Shown: one piece after another, positions 47,582 through 55,140 of the stretch
How the letters are laid out: every line of letters begins with the position of its first letter
Position numbering within the stretch: the stretch's first letter is position 1
Assembly (NCBI RefSeq): GCF_900168165.1
Contig: NZ_FUYV01000017.1
Location: 1 to 64,000 of the forward strand
Source of the DNA: Alkalitalea saponilacus
Lineage (GTDB): Bacteria > Bacteroidota > Bacteroidia > Bacteroidales > Marinilabiliaceae
DNA: 64,000 nt
Direction of reading: 5' to 3'
Made by a program: the position numbers and the translations under genes
The notes under the pieces: model-generated
What the model was told of the DNA's origin: nothing
The model's input: only the letters and a program-made list of their open reading frames with translations
Database searches by the model: none

Positions 47582-48844
47582 ATGAATAATTACACAAATC
47601 GCGAAGAATATTTAAGCAAGTTATTGGCTTATAAAGACAAAGACCTGATAAAAGTGGTGAGTGGTTTGCGCAGAAGCGGCAAAAGCACCTTGTTTGAACT
47701 ATATAGACAAACGCTATTGCAAATGGGGGTGAAAGAGAAGCAAATAGTGTTTTTAAACTTTGAAGAATTTGAACTGCGCAAATTTCTTAACGACTTAGAT
47801 TCTTTGTATGCACATATAATCGGTCAGTTAGATTTATCAAAGCCCTGCTATGTTTTTTTAGACGAGGTGCAAAATGTAAACGAATTTGAACGATTGGTGG
47901 ATGGGTTATTCGTAAAACCGAATATAGATGTTTACATCACAGGTTCAAATGCTTTTTTACTGTCAGGTGAATTAGCAACACTTTTAAGTGGTCGATATAT
48001 TGAAATTTCTATATTGCCTTTCTCATTCAAAGAGTACTTAACTGCTCGCAAAATTGACATATCAAACAGATACCTCAATTATGAAGCTCTCTTTTTTGAT
48101 TATGTAAATGAAACATCATTACCCAAAGGTGTTGAACTGCGAGAGGGCGGATTCGATAAGATATATGAGTACCTGGAAGCAATTTACGCCACTATTGTCG
48201 AAAAAGATATTACACAACGTCACCAAATAAACGACAAGCGGGCTTTTGGCAATATTACAAAATTTGTAGCTTCCAACATTGGGAACCCTCTTTCGCCCGG
48301 GAATATAGCAAAAACATTAAAACAAGACGGACAAAACACACACAATACCACCGTTGAGAAATATTTAGATTATTTAGTAGCAAGCTTTGTATTTTACAAA
48401 GTAAACCGCTTCGATTTAAAAGGTAGAAAACAATTGGCAACTCAAGAAAAATATTATTTAGTGGATGTTGGATTGCTCAATATTTTGGCGGGAAAAGAAC
48501 GTACTACGGACAGAGGGCATATATTAGAAAACGTAGTTTATCTGGAACTGCTTAGAAGAGGCAACAAGATTTGGACTGGTACTTCACGAAATAGCGAAGT
48601 TGATTTTGTTTGCAAAACCAAGACAGGCGATATTGAGTATTACCAGGTTGCTTGGAAAATGGCGGGTGAAAGCACAATTGAACGAGAGTTTGGTGCATTA
48701 GAAAAAATCAACGACAATTACCCTAAATTTTTACTCACGTCAGACTCCTTTACTCAAAACAGAAGCGGAATTAAGCATCTTAATGTTTTTAACTGGCTGC
48801 TGAACACTGACACAGAACAAGAACAACCAAATATTATAATATAG
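47582..48844 (+). CDS. AAA ATPase with DUF4143 C-terminal domain
   Basis: 420 residues. AAA_14 P-loop domain with Walker A GLRRSGKST (28-36, K34), Walker B VFLDEVQ (91-97, D94/E95) and sensor ITGSNAFLLSGELATLLSGR; a middle helical part; and a C-terminal DUF4143 domain with NSEVDFVCKT, reminiscent of nuclease-fold cores. These proteins are very common, vary between strains and lack a settled function; defence or DNA-repair roles have been suggested. It lies between palindrome array C and a truncated transposase, so it looks like a passenger inserted in a transposase-type element. The conserved N-terminus supports the ATG despite the adjacent promoter. Confidence 0.87.
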   Translation: MNNYTNREEYLSKLLAYKDKDLIKVVSGLRRSGKSTLFELYRQTLLQMGVKEKQIVFLNFEEFELRKFLNDLDSLYAHIIGQLDLSKPCYVFLDEVQNVNEFERLVDGLFVKPNIDVYITGSNAFLLSGELATLLSGRYIEISILPFSFKEYLTARKIDISNRYLNYEALFFDYVNETSLPKGVELREGGFDKIYEYLEAIYATIVEKDITQRHQINDKRAFGNITKFVASNIGNPLSPGNIAKTLKQDGQNTHNTTVEKYLDYLVASFVFYKVNRFDLKGRKQLATQEKYYLVDVGLLNILAGKERTTDRGHILENVVYLELLRRGNKIWTGTSRNSEVDFVCKTKTGDIEYYQVAWKMAGESTIEREFGALEKINDNYPKFLLTSDSFTQNRSGIKHLNVFNWLLNTDTEQEQPNIII

Positions 48845-48859
48845 CATATAAAACTTTCG

Positions 48860-48994
48860 GATGCGGCTATTAGATACATAAACAATCAAGAAAAACACCA
48901 CAAAGCAAAATCATTTAAAGATGAATATTTAGAACTATTACAAAAATTCGATCTTGATTACGATGAAAAATATCTTTTCCAATGGACTGAATAA
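48860..48994 (+). pseudogene. Truncated second copy of the HUH transposase (3' end)
   Basis: Forty-four codons and TAA translate AAIRYINNQEKHH through YDEKYLFQWTE, nearly identical to the C-terminus of the transposase at 46629-47090, including the tyrosine in RYINNQ. The 5' two thirds are missing; homology begins abruptly at 48859, 15 nt after the ATPase stop. The same inverted palindrome follows. Confidence 0.88.
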
Positions 48995-49011
48995 TATCGC
49001 TCCTACGGAGC
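48989..49011 (-). repeat. Inverted palindrome after the truncated transposase
   Basis: GCTCCTACGGAGC at 48999-49011, a perfect stem, preceded by ATAATATC. Only one of the usual two inverted units remains; the sequence then jumps directly to the restriction-enzyme tail copy. Confidence 0.75.
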
Positions 49012-49018
49012 TTAATTA

Positions 49019-49102
49019 CAATTTGGATCCCAAATCCAACAATTGGTGTACCAACCTTACTTCTTAACCAACGATAAAATGAAAATCATAGAAGGAAAAT
49101 AA
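49019..49102 (+). pseudogene. Copy 3 of the restriction enzyme 3' end
   Basis: Translates QFGSQIQQLVYQPYFLTNDK... KIIEGK followed by TAA, with no internal stop. It ends at exactly the same point relative to the next palindrome as the real gene does. Confidence 0.8.
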
Positions 49103-49180
49103 CGAAAGCCCCGGAGGGGCGAAGTCATAATAGAAAAACAAAACATGCAACAGCAAAAGACCCAGAGGGGCGAAAAAAAC
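49103..49180 (+). repeat. Palindrome array D: two forward units
   Basis: GCCCCGGAGGGGC at 49108-49120 and a degenerate GACCCAGAGGGGC at 49159-49171, 51 bp apart, just upstream of the outer-membrane barrel gene. Confidence 0.8.
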
Positions 49181-49217
49181 CACTAACTACAATTTCAACC
49201 TTAACCAAAAATCATAA

Positions 49218-51554
49218 ATGAAAAAGCTGCTTACAATTGTAAAACTTATAGCGATTATTTTTCCCTTTTGTTGTTACTCGCAAATTAATCATTTCAATAT
49301 TTCAGGAAGAATAATTGACTCAGACCATCAGGCCATTCCCTATGCCACTATCGTGCTTGATATTTTTGCAAAGGATACCATAATGATGGGTGCTATAACA
49401 AATGATGCAGGATTATTCAGTATAAGGAATGTCCCTCGTGAAAGATTCAGAATTACCGTATCATTTATCGGTTATTCTTCATTCATTCGGGAACTGGATT
49501 TGCCTGCTGAAAGTCATCACCTTGATTTAGACACAATTGTCTTACAATCAAACTTCACTGAATTGCAAGAAGTTGTAGTTAAAGGAGAAAGGACAGGATT
49601 AAGATCTTTGGTTGACAAGGATGTTTTTATTCCTGATGCCCAAAGCATAAAAACATCTACCACCGGATTGGATTTGTTATCAAAGATACCAGGAGTCAGA
49701 GTACGTCCAAGAGATTTAGAAATCAGTGTCGAAGGCAGCAATAATGTTTTAATACTAATAAACGGAGCAAGCAGCGATCGCAACATCAATGCAATTAACC
49801 CCAGGCATATCGAAAGAATAGAAGTAATAAAAAACCCTACGGCAGCATATGAAAGCGATATTTTAGCCGTGCTTAACATTATATTAAAACCTGATATAGA
49901 AAAAGGGTTTCATATAGCATCGAGTCTTGAGTATAGTTTTGTAAATCTTCAAAATAATTTCAATGCTCAAATTGAATACAATTTTGACAAGCTACGGGTT
50001 TTTGCCGGTTATAACTTAAATGCTTTCAAGGAGAGAAATGTCATAGAGACCCGTAATCGACATGATTTTCTTGGAGATGTCATAAATCAGTACTACTCCA
50101 TTAGTCCTGAAAACCTTATGAAAACCAACAGCCATCGTTTTCAATATGGAACTGATTATAGAATAAATGATAAAAACATATTAAGTTTTACCGGAAACAT
50201 GCTTCTTAATGACTTTGAAGACTTTCAGTTAACACATTCTCAATCCCTGCAAAACAATAATGTAATATACAGTTCTAATACACAAGACAATACGTTTTAT
50301 GATGCTAAGCAACACAACTACAACCTCTTTTATAATTTAAAACTTAAGCCCAGGCAGGAATTAAAGCTTAACAGCAACCTGTTTCTTATGAATAGAACAA
50401 GGAATGATGAATATATTAACCGTACATTCCACCTTCAGGAGATGGCTCTTGAGCATACTATTCGAAGAGAAAAAACCATAAATGAAATGCGGTCAATTAA
50501 TATAAAAGTTGACTACTCTCAACCCATACATGAAAACATCGTCTGGAATATGGGTTATCAACTTTTTAGACGAAAAATCCACAATGATTTTTTTGATTCT
50601 GATAATGCGATAAGTTTGGAGTATCGGGATTACAGAAATTCATTTTACGGTGATTTTACTCATAGAAAAGGAAACATTTCGTTAAGGGCAGGTGTCAGGA
50701 TGGAGCATCTTACAATAAATATTTCTGATACGCTGTCATCCCGGGATTTGCACCCTTTGCCTCTTGGGTCTGTAATGTATTCAATTAATCAGAGTAACAA
50801 CGTTGGTTTTACCTATAACAGGCGTTTAAGATATCCCTCTTTTCAGATGCTGATCCCCTTTGATTACTATTCCGGAGATGCAGCCTTTGTCAGTTCAGGG
50901 AATCCGAAGTTGGATGTTGAAAAGCAACATAACTTTTCTCTAAGACACACCTATAGAAAAAATGACCTATTCATTTCAACGTCATTTTATCACCAGCGGT
51001 CAGATGATATTTTTGGGATGGTTCGCACGATGGAAAATGGAGTATTAAGAAGTGTGTGGGAAAACATTGATTGGGAAAACAAAATAGGTCTAAGAATATC
51101 TGGTAATGCAAGCTTCTTTGATTTTATTGAGTTTGATGCCGATATAAATATTTTTCAATCATATTTTTCATCATCTCAATACAATGGCCTATCATATTAT
51201 TCTTTTTTTGGTCTCGAGTGCCATTTGCCTTTTGATTTATCTTTAGGAGTAGATTTTACTTCCGGATTTAGCGAAAGCAGAATAGATATGCACATATATG
51301 AAAGTCCCTTTATTGAGCGTATTTCCTTAACAAAGGAAATACTTGAAGGAAAAGGAAATATTGGTTTATCATTGATTAATCCTACGGCCGTTAAATTTAA
51401 CATGAAATCATGGGATAACACTTATGAAGACATATCTAAACTGAGATATAAAACACCTGTCTATTTACTCAAATTCACTTATTTCTTTTCAAGTGGTAAG
51501 AGGGGGCAACGCGTGCAAAGAGAGCAAATAATGCAGGAAGAACAGATAAAATAG
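49218..51554 (+). CDS. Outer-membrane beta-barrel protein (TonB-receptor-like)
   Basis: 778 residues. Signal peptide (about 1-22), a carboxypeptidase-regulatory-like domain (about 27-105, ISGRIIDSDHQAIPYATIVL), a plug-like domain (about 125-225, with LLSKIPGVRV and IERIEVIKNPTAAYES) and a long barrel of the OMP_b-brl_3 type. The C-terminus does not end in phenylalanine; after LLKFTYFFSSGK there is a charged tail with the repeat-like QRVQREQIMQEEQIK. It probably binds or imports a ligand at the outer membrane. A redoxin gene follows after 37 nt and the pair is flanked by palindrome arrays on both sides. Confidence 0.85.
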   Translation: MKKLLTIVKLIAIIFPFCCYSQINHFNISGRIIDSDHQAIPYATIVLDIFAKDTIMMGAITNDAGLFSIRNVPRERFRITVSFIGYSSFIRELDLPAESHHLDLDTIVLQSNFTELQEVVVKGERTGLRSLVDKDVFIPDAQSIKTSTTGLDLLSKIPGVRVRPRDLEISVEGSNNVLILINGASSDRNINAINPRHIERIEVIKNPTAAYESDILAVLNIILKPDIEKGFHIASSLEYSFVNLQNNFNAQIEYNFDKLRVFAGYNLNAFKERNVIETRNRHDFLGDVINQYYSISPENLMKTNSHRFQYGTDYRINDKNILSFTGNMLLNDFEDFQLTHSQSLQNNNVIYSSNTQDNTFYDAKQHNYNLFYNLKLKPRQELKLNSNLFLMNRTRNDEYINRTFHLQEMALEHTIRREKTINEMRSINIKVDYSQPIHENIVWNMGYQLFRRKIHNDFFDSDNAISLEYRDYRNSFYGDFTHRKGNISLRAGVRMEHLTINISDTLSSRDLHPLPLGSVMYSINQSNNVGFTYNRRLRYPSFQMLIPFDYYSGDAAFVSSGNPKLDVEKQHNFSLRHTYRKNDLFISTSFYHQRSDDIFGMVRTMENGVLRSVWENIDWENKIGLRISGNASFFDFIEFDADINIFQSYFSSSQYNGLSYYSFFGLECHLPFDLSLGVDFTSGFSESRIDMHIYESPFIERISLTKEILEGKGNIGLSLINPTAVKFNMKSWDNTYEDISKLRYKTPVYLLKFTYFFSSGKRGQRVQREQIMQEEQIK

Positions 51555-51591
51555 TTCTAGAGAAATCTTGAAAATAGTAAAATATCGCGTT

Positions 51592-52122
51592 ATGAATAAT
51601 AAAATTTCGTATTTTTTGTGTTCGGCTTTTATAGTAATAATTTGTTTTGAAGCAGTTTCGCAAAGAAGTCCAACAACAGGACTGAGAGTGGGCAATCAAG
51701 CTCCAAACTTTGAGCTGCCAATGATTGATGAAACGCTTCTATCATTAGAATCTTTAAGGGGTAAAATTGTTTTGGTTGATTTTTGGGCATCATGGTGCAA
51801 AGGTTGTAGGAATAAGCAAAGCACAATTGCAATCTATAATCAGTATAAAGATAAAAATTTTCGTACTGCGGAAGGGTTTATAATTCTTTCTGTATCTTTT
51901 GATAAAGATAAATCAGCTTGGCTAAAGGCGATTGAAATGGATGGTTTGATTTGGAAAACACATGTAAATGATTTGAAGGGGTTTTCATCAGAAGTTGCAA
52001 AACGTTATAAATTACCGGGATTGCCCCAAAATGTTTTACTGGATGGCAATGGGATTATAGTTTCTAAAAACATAATGGGTGAAAGGTTGAAGTATGAATT
52101 AGATAAAATGCGAAATGATTAA
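51592..52122 (+). CDS. TlpA/AhpC-type thioredoxin-like protein
   Basis: 176 residues from the ATG at 51592; a TTG 24 nt earlier is rejected because the signal peptide starts here (MNNKISYFLCSAFIVIICFEAVSQ). A thioredoxin-fold domain has the redox centre WCKGC in VDFWASWCKGC and the cis-proline region PGLPQNVLLD. It is expected in the periplasm, reducing disulfides or handling peroxide. It follows the outer-membrane barrel gene and precedes palindrome array E. Confidence 0.88.
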   Translation: MNNKISYFLCSAFIVIICFEAVSQRSPTTGLRVGNQAPNFELPMIDETLLSLESLRGKIVLVDFWASWCKGCRNKQSTIAIYNQYKDKNFRTAEGFIILSVSFDKDKSAWLKAIEMDGLIWKTHVNDLKGFSSEVAKRYKLPGLPQNVLLDGNGIIVSKNIMGERLKYELDKMRND

Positions 52123-52145
52123 AAGAAAACAGGATGTAAATTCAC

Positions 52146-52262
52146 AAAAGCCCGGAGGGGCAACATCAAAATAAAATGCAATTATAAAAAAAGCCTCGTA
52201 GAGGCGATATCATAATAGAAGAACAACAAACACCGGCACAAAGCCCCAGAGGGGCGACATAA
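52146..52262 (+). repeat. Palindrome array E1: three forward units
   Basis: GCCCGGAGGGGC at 52150-52161, GCCTCGTAGAGGC at 52193-52205 and GCCCCAGAGGGGC at 52243-52255; the last two are exactly 50 bp apart. The second keeps its stem by a paired C-to-T and G-to-A change. Confidence 0.82.
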
Positions 52263-52279
52263 TCAAAAAAAACATAACA

Positions 52280-52342
52280 CAATTAATTTATCAACTTTAT
52301 AATTTAACCAACGACGAAATAAAAATCATAGAAGGAAATTAA
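52280..52342 (+). pseudogene. Copy 4 of the restriction enzyme 3' end
   Basis: Twenty codons plus TAA, QLIYQLYNLTNDEIKIIEGN, the copy closest to the real protein at its end, with no internal stop. Confidence 0.8.
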
Positions 52343-52466
52343 ACAAAGCCCCAGAGGGGCAACATCATAATAGAAAAATATCGCGTGCACAAACAAAGCC
52401 CCGGAGGGGCGATATCATAATAGAAAAACAAAACATGCAGAAACAAAGCCCCGGAGGGGCGGCATA
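52343..52466 (+). repeat. Palindrome array E2: three forward units at exact 50-bp spacing
   Basis: GCCCC-nnn-GGGGC at 52348-52360, 52398-52410 and 52448-52460. The two inter-palindrome blocks are the same as ones in array C (one with ATATCGCGTGCACAAAC, one with ACAAAACATGCA). The remainder of 52123-52485 contains nothing else. Confidence 0.85.
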
Positions 52467-52485
52467 ACTACCAAATCTAATCATT

Positions 52486-52878
52486 ATGAAAACTTTAATT
52501 CTAACTTCGCTTATCTTATCACTTTCATTTTTAGACAGCAATTCTCAAACCGTCAACGACATCCCAATTAAAGACATAGAAGCTGAATACATTCAAATCA
52601 GCGCCAGGCCGGAAGGCTCCAGAATAAATATAAAAATAGAAGTAGATTACGGTCAGGACAGAATGACTTTTTCCAATAGAAGTCATTTAATTATGGATGA
52701 AAATGGCAAATCGAAAACCTTTAACTCAATGATTGAGGCATTGAATTTCCTAACTCAGAATGGATATAGTTTTGTCCAAGCCTATACTTTTTCAAGTGAG
52801 GATAAAAACGTTTTGCATTATCTGCTTCGAAAAACAGAAATTAATAAAGAACAGACAGAATATCCACATGCCAATTAA
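52486..52878 (+). CDS. Small secreted protein, unknown function
   Basis: 130 residues with a signal peptide (about 1-20, ending DSNSQ). The mature part has alternating strands (EYIQISARPEGSRINIKIEVDYG) and a helix-strand end (MIEALNFLTQNGYSFVQAYTF ... VLHYLLRK) that resembles DUF4177-type small domains. I do not recognise a family with confidence. It lies immediately after array E2, which reaches to 26 nt before its start, and 27 nt before a lipoprotein gene, probably one unit. Confidence 0.65.
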   Translation: MKTLILTSLILSLSFLDSNSQTVNDIPIKDIEAEYIQISARPEGSRINIKIEVDYGQDRMTFSNRSHLIMDENGKSKTFNSMIEALNFLTQNGYSFVQAYTFSSEDKNVLHYLLRKTEINKEQTEYPHAN

Positions 52879-52905
52879 CTCATATACTATCATTTAAAAT
52901 CAAAC

Positions 52906-53652
52906 ATGAAAAAGACTATAAACATTACCAAAATAATATTTATAATATTCATCATAACAAGCTGCCAAAAAGATATTAAACGAGAGGTCTCTACAGGTCA
53001 ATTGATTGGATTTGTAGCTCTTTCTGAAGAGGAAGATCATCGCGATATTTTAGTAAAAGTTAAGGATTCCCGTTCGTCATTACTTTCTCACATTGAAGCA
53101 TTAACAGATGCAGAAGGCTTTTTTACCATAAACGAATTAAAAAGTGGAACATATAATATCTACTTCGAAAAAGATGGTTATTGTAAACACAAAATCGCGA
53201 ACTATCAATTTACCGGCAGAAGCGAGCTAACTTACCTATCAATGCATGAACACAAGATTATGCTGTATAAACTTCCACAGCACGAAGTATCTGATTTAAT
53301 AATATTGGGACAAAATGACAATAAGTTAATGCTTCAGGTTCAAATTATAAATCAAATCGAACAATTATCCTATAGTCCCCTCAGATATTACTTAAGTAAT
53401 ACATCTGAAGTTTCATACGACAGATACATTGTAACTGATGTACTATTTCAGAATAGTCAACTAGAGTTTGCCAACTATTTTATAGAAATTGATGATTTAC
53501 AATTTATAGATGGATTAAAATTATACCTAAAAATTTATCCGGCAGCAGAAACAAAACAAAGTTACAAAGATATCTATACAGGACTCGAAATCTTTACTTC
53601 AATTAACGCCAATAATGCCTCTGAAGTAGTGAACACCATTCTTATAAAGTAA
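52906..53652 (+). CDS. Lipoprotein with carboxypeptidase-regulatory-like domain
   Basis: 248 residues. Lipoprotein signal (IIFIIFIITSC, lipobox ITSC), then a beta-sandwich regulatory-like domain (about 33-100: GQLIGFVALSEEED, ALTDAEGFFTINELKSGTYNIYFEKDGY), followed by a second strand-rich region (about 110-248) of unknown type. It is likely to be surface or periplasmic. No enzyme motif is seen. It follows the small secreted protein by 27 nt, and its stop overlaps the ATG of a 31-codon frame. Confidence 0.7.
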   Translation: MKKTINITKIIFIIFIITSCQKDIKREVSTGQLIGFVALSEEEDHRDILVKVKDSRSSLLSHIEALTDAEGFFTINELKSGTYNIYFEKDGYCKHKIANYQFTGRSELTYLSMHEHKIMLYKLPQHEVSDLIILGQNDNKLMLQVQIINQIEQLSYSPLRYYLSNTSEVSYDRYIVTDVLFQNSQLEFANYFIEIDDLQFIDGLKLYLKIYPAAETKQSYKDIYTGLEIFTSINANNASEVVNTILIK

Positions 53653-53747
53653 TGCTTTTGTACGCGTATTATGAAAAACAACACCTGCTTCAAATCAACA
53701 GATATGTAATTAAGCCAAAGAAGGATCCGAAAGATATTGACCAGTAA
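53652..53747 (+). CDS. Possible 31-residue ORF overlapping the lipoprotein stop
   Basis: TAATG coupling at 53650-53654 opens MLLYAYYEKQHLLQINRYVI and ends with a charged KPKKDPKDIDQ tail. It may be the leftover C-terminus of a lost gene or a tiny real peptide. Only the overlap with the stop codon and a protein-like composition support it. Confidence 0.25.
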   Translation: MLLYAYYEKQHLLQINRYVIKPKKDPKDIDQ

Positions 53748-53828
53748 ATATTATAAATAGTCAGTATGCAATTATAAAAAAGACATGATTATATTTATGC
53801 TCTGTTTTAAACATTAGAAATCCGGATT

Positions 53829-55070
53829 ATGATCAACTATAGAATGAGAGGCACTTTAATATTCATAATTACGCTACTATTTGCAACCCCATTGGCATCG
53901 CAAGTAAAAACCGGCGTTGAGGTATTGCGGAATCGGCAATTTGATGTTTTAAAAAACCAAAGAGTAGGGTTAATTACCAATCCAACAGGAGTTGACCGCC
54001 ATTTAAAATCTACTGTCGACATTTTTCACGAGGCGCCGGAAGTAAATATGGCAGCTCTTTTCGCACCGGAACATGGCGTTCGTGGAGATTACTACGCCGG
54101 CGACCATGTGGCGGATGCCCGTGATGAAAAAACCGGAATCCCGGTTTTCAGCCTTCATGGCCACACCAGAAAACCTACTCCCGAAATGCTAAAAAACATC
54201 GACGTGCTGGTTTATGATATCCAGGACATTGGCTCACGTTCATACACATACATCAGCACATTGGGACTGGCAATGGAGGCTGCCGCCGAGAATAACATAA
54301 AAATGGTTATTCTAGACCGCCCCAATCCGCTTGGCGGACTTAAATTTGAAGGCCCTCTGGTAGAAAATGAATTTATTTCGTTCGTCAGTCAGTACCCTGT
54401 AACCTATGTACATGGCTTTACCGTTGGAGAGCTGGCCATTTTTCTAAATAAAGAGCAATTGCTAAAAAACGGCGTTCAGTGCGAACTTTATGTGGTTGAA
54501 ATGGAAGGCTGGAACAGGGAAATGACTTTCATGGAAACAGGCCTTCCATGGGTACCATCGTCGCCACACATCCCCCATGCTGAAACAGCATGGTTTTACC
54601 CCGTTTCCGGAATTCTTGGTGAACTTTACGTGATGAACATCGGTGTTGGATATACTTTGCCCTTTCAAATGTTTGCAGCCGAATGGATCAATGCTCCAAG
54701 ATTAGCGGAAAACCTGAACAACCTCAATATTCCGGGGGTCATCTTTCGGCCGGTTCATTACCGGCCATATTATAGCGTATCGCAAGGGACTTTGATCCAT
54801 GGAGTACAGGTTCACATCACAGACATTTCAGAAGTGCCTTTATCGCTTATTCAGTTTTATGTTCTTCAGGAGGCTTATGCACTCCACCCCGATAAAAATG
54901 TTTTTGAGATGTGCGCTCCTGCCCGACTAGATATGTTTGACAAAGTTGTAGGTACCGATGCGGTTAGAATCCTATTTCAACAAAGATTCCTTGTGGAAGA
55001 TATTCTCGATTTATGGAACAGAGAAGCTGTTTCTTTTGGTAAGTATGTTGAACGGTATTTTTTATATTAG
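53829..55070 (+). CDS. Second NamZ-type exo-N-acetylmuramidase (DUF1343)
   Basis: 413 residues; the start may instead be codon 6 (53844). Signal peptide ending PLASQ (no lipobox), then the full DUF1343 set: VGLITNPTGVDRH, FAPEHGVRGDYYAGDH, YDIQDIGSRSYTYISTLGLAMEAAAE, LDRPNPLGG, YVHGFTVGELAIF and GVGYTLPFQMF. It should release MurNAc from peptidoglycan fragments outside the inner membrane, like the lipoprotein paralogue at 36818-38014. The two differ in anchoring, so they may act in different places. It is followed by a beta-helix lipoprotein and, on the other strand, an AmpG-like permease. Confidence 0.87.
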   Translation: MINYRMRGTLIFIITLLFATPLASQVKTGVEVLRNRQFDVLKNQRVGLITNPTGVDRHLKSTVDIFHEAPEVNMAALFAPEHGVRGDYYAGDHVADARDEKTGIPVFSLHGHTRKPTPEMLKNIDVLVYDIQDIGSRSYTYISTLGLAMEAAAENNIKMVILDRPNPLGGLKFEGPLVENEFISFVSQYPVTYVHGFTVGELAIFLNKEQLLKNGVQCELYVVEMEGWNREMTFMETGLPWVPSSPHIPHAETAWFYPVSGILGELYVMNIGVGYTLPFQMFAAEWINAPRLAENLNNLNIPGVIFRPVHYRPYYSVSQGTLIHGVQVHITDISEVPLSLIQFYVLQEAYALHPDKNVFEMCAPARLDMFDKVVGTDAVRILFQQRFLVEDILDLWNREAVSFGKYVERYFLY

Positions 55071-55140
55071 AGTTTGGTAGATACATCGGCTGGCTTAAAT
55101 CGAAGATTATTGCAGGCCATAAGAAAGAAAAAATTATCGT

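Noticed and set aside
46165-52466. CRISPR array, suggested by regular 50-bp repeat spacing
   Set aside because: The 'spacers' are themselves repeated between arrays, the palindrome is only 13 bp, units occur in both orientations, and there are no cas genes. A transposase of the HUH type is the better partner.
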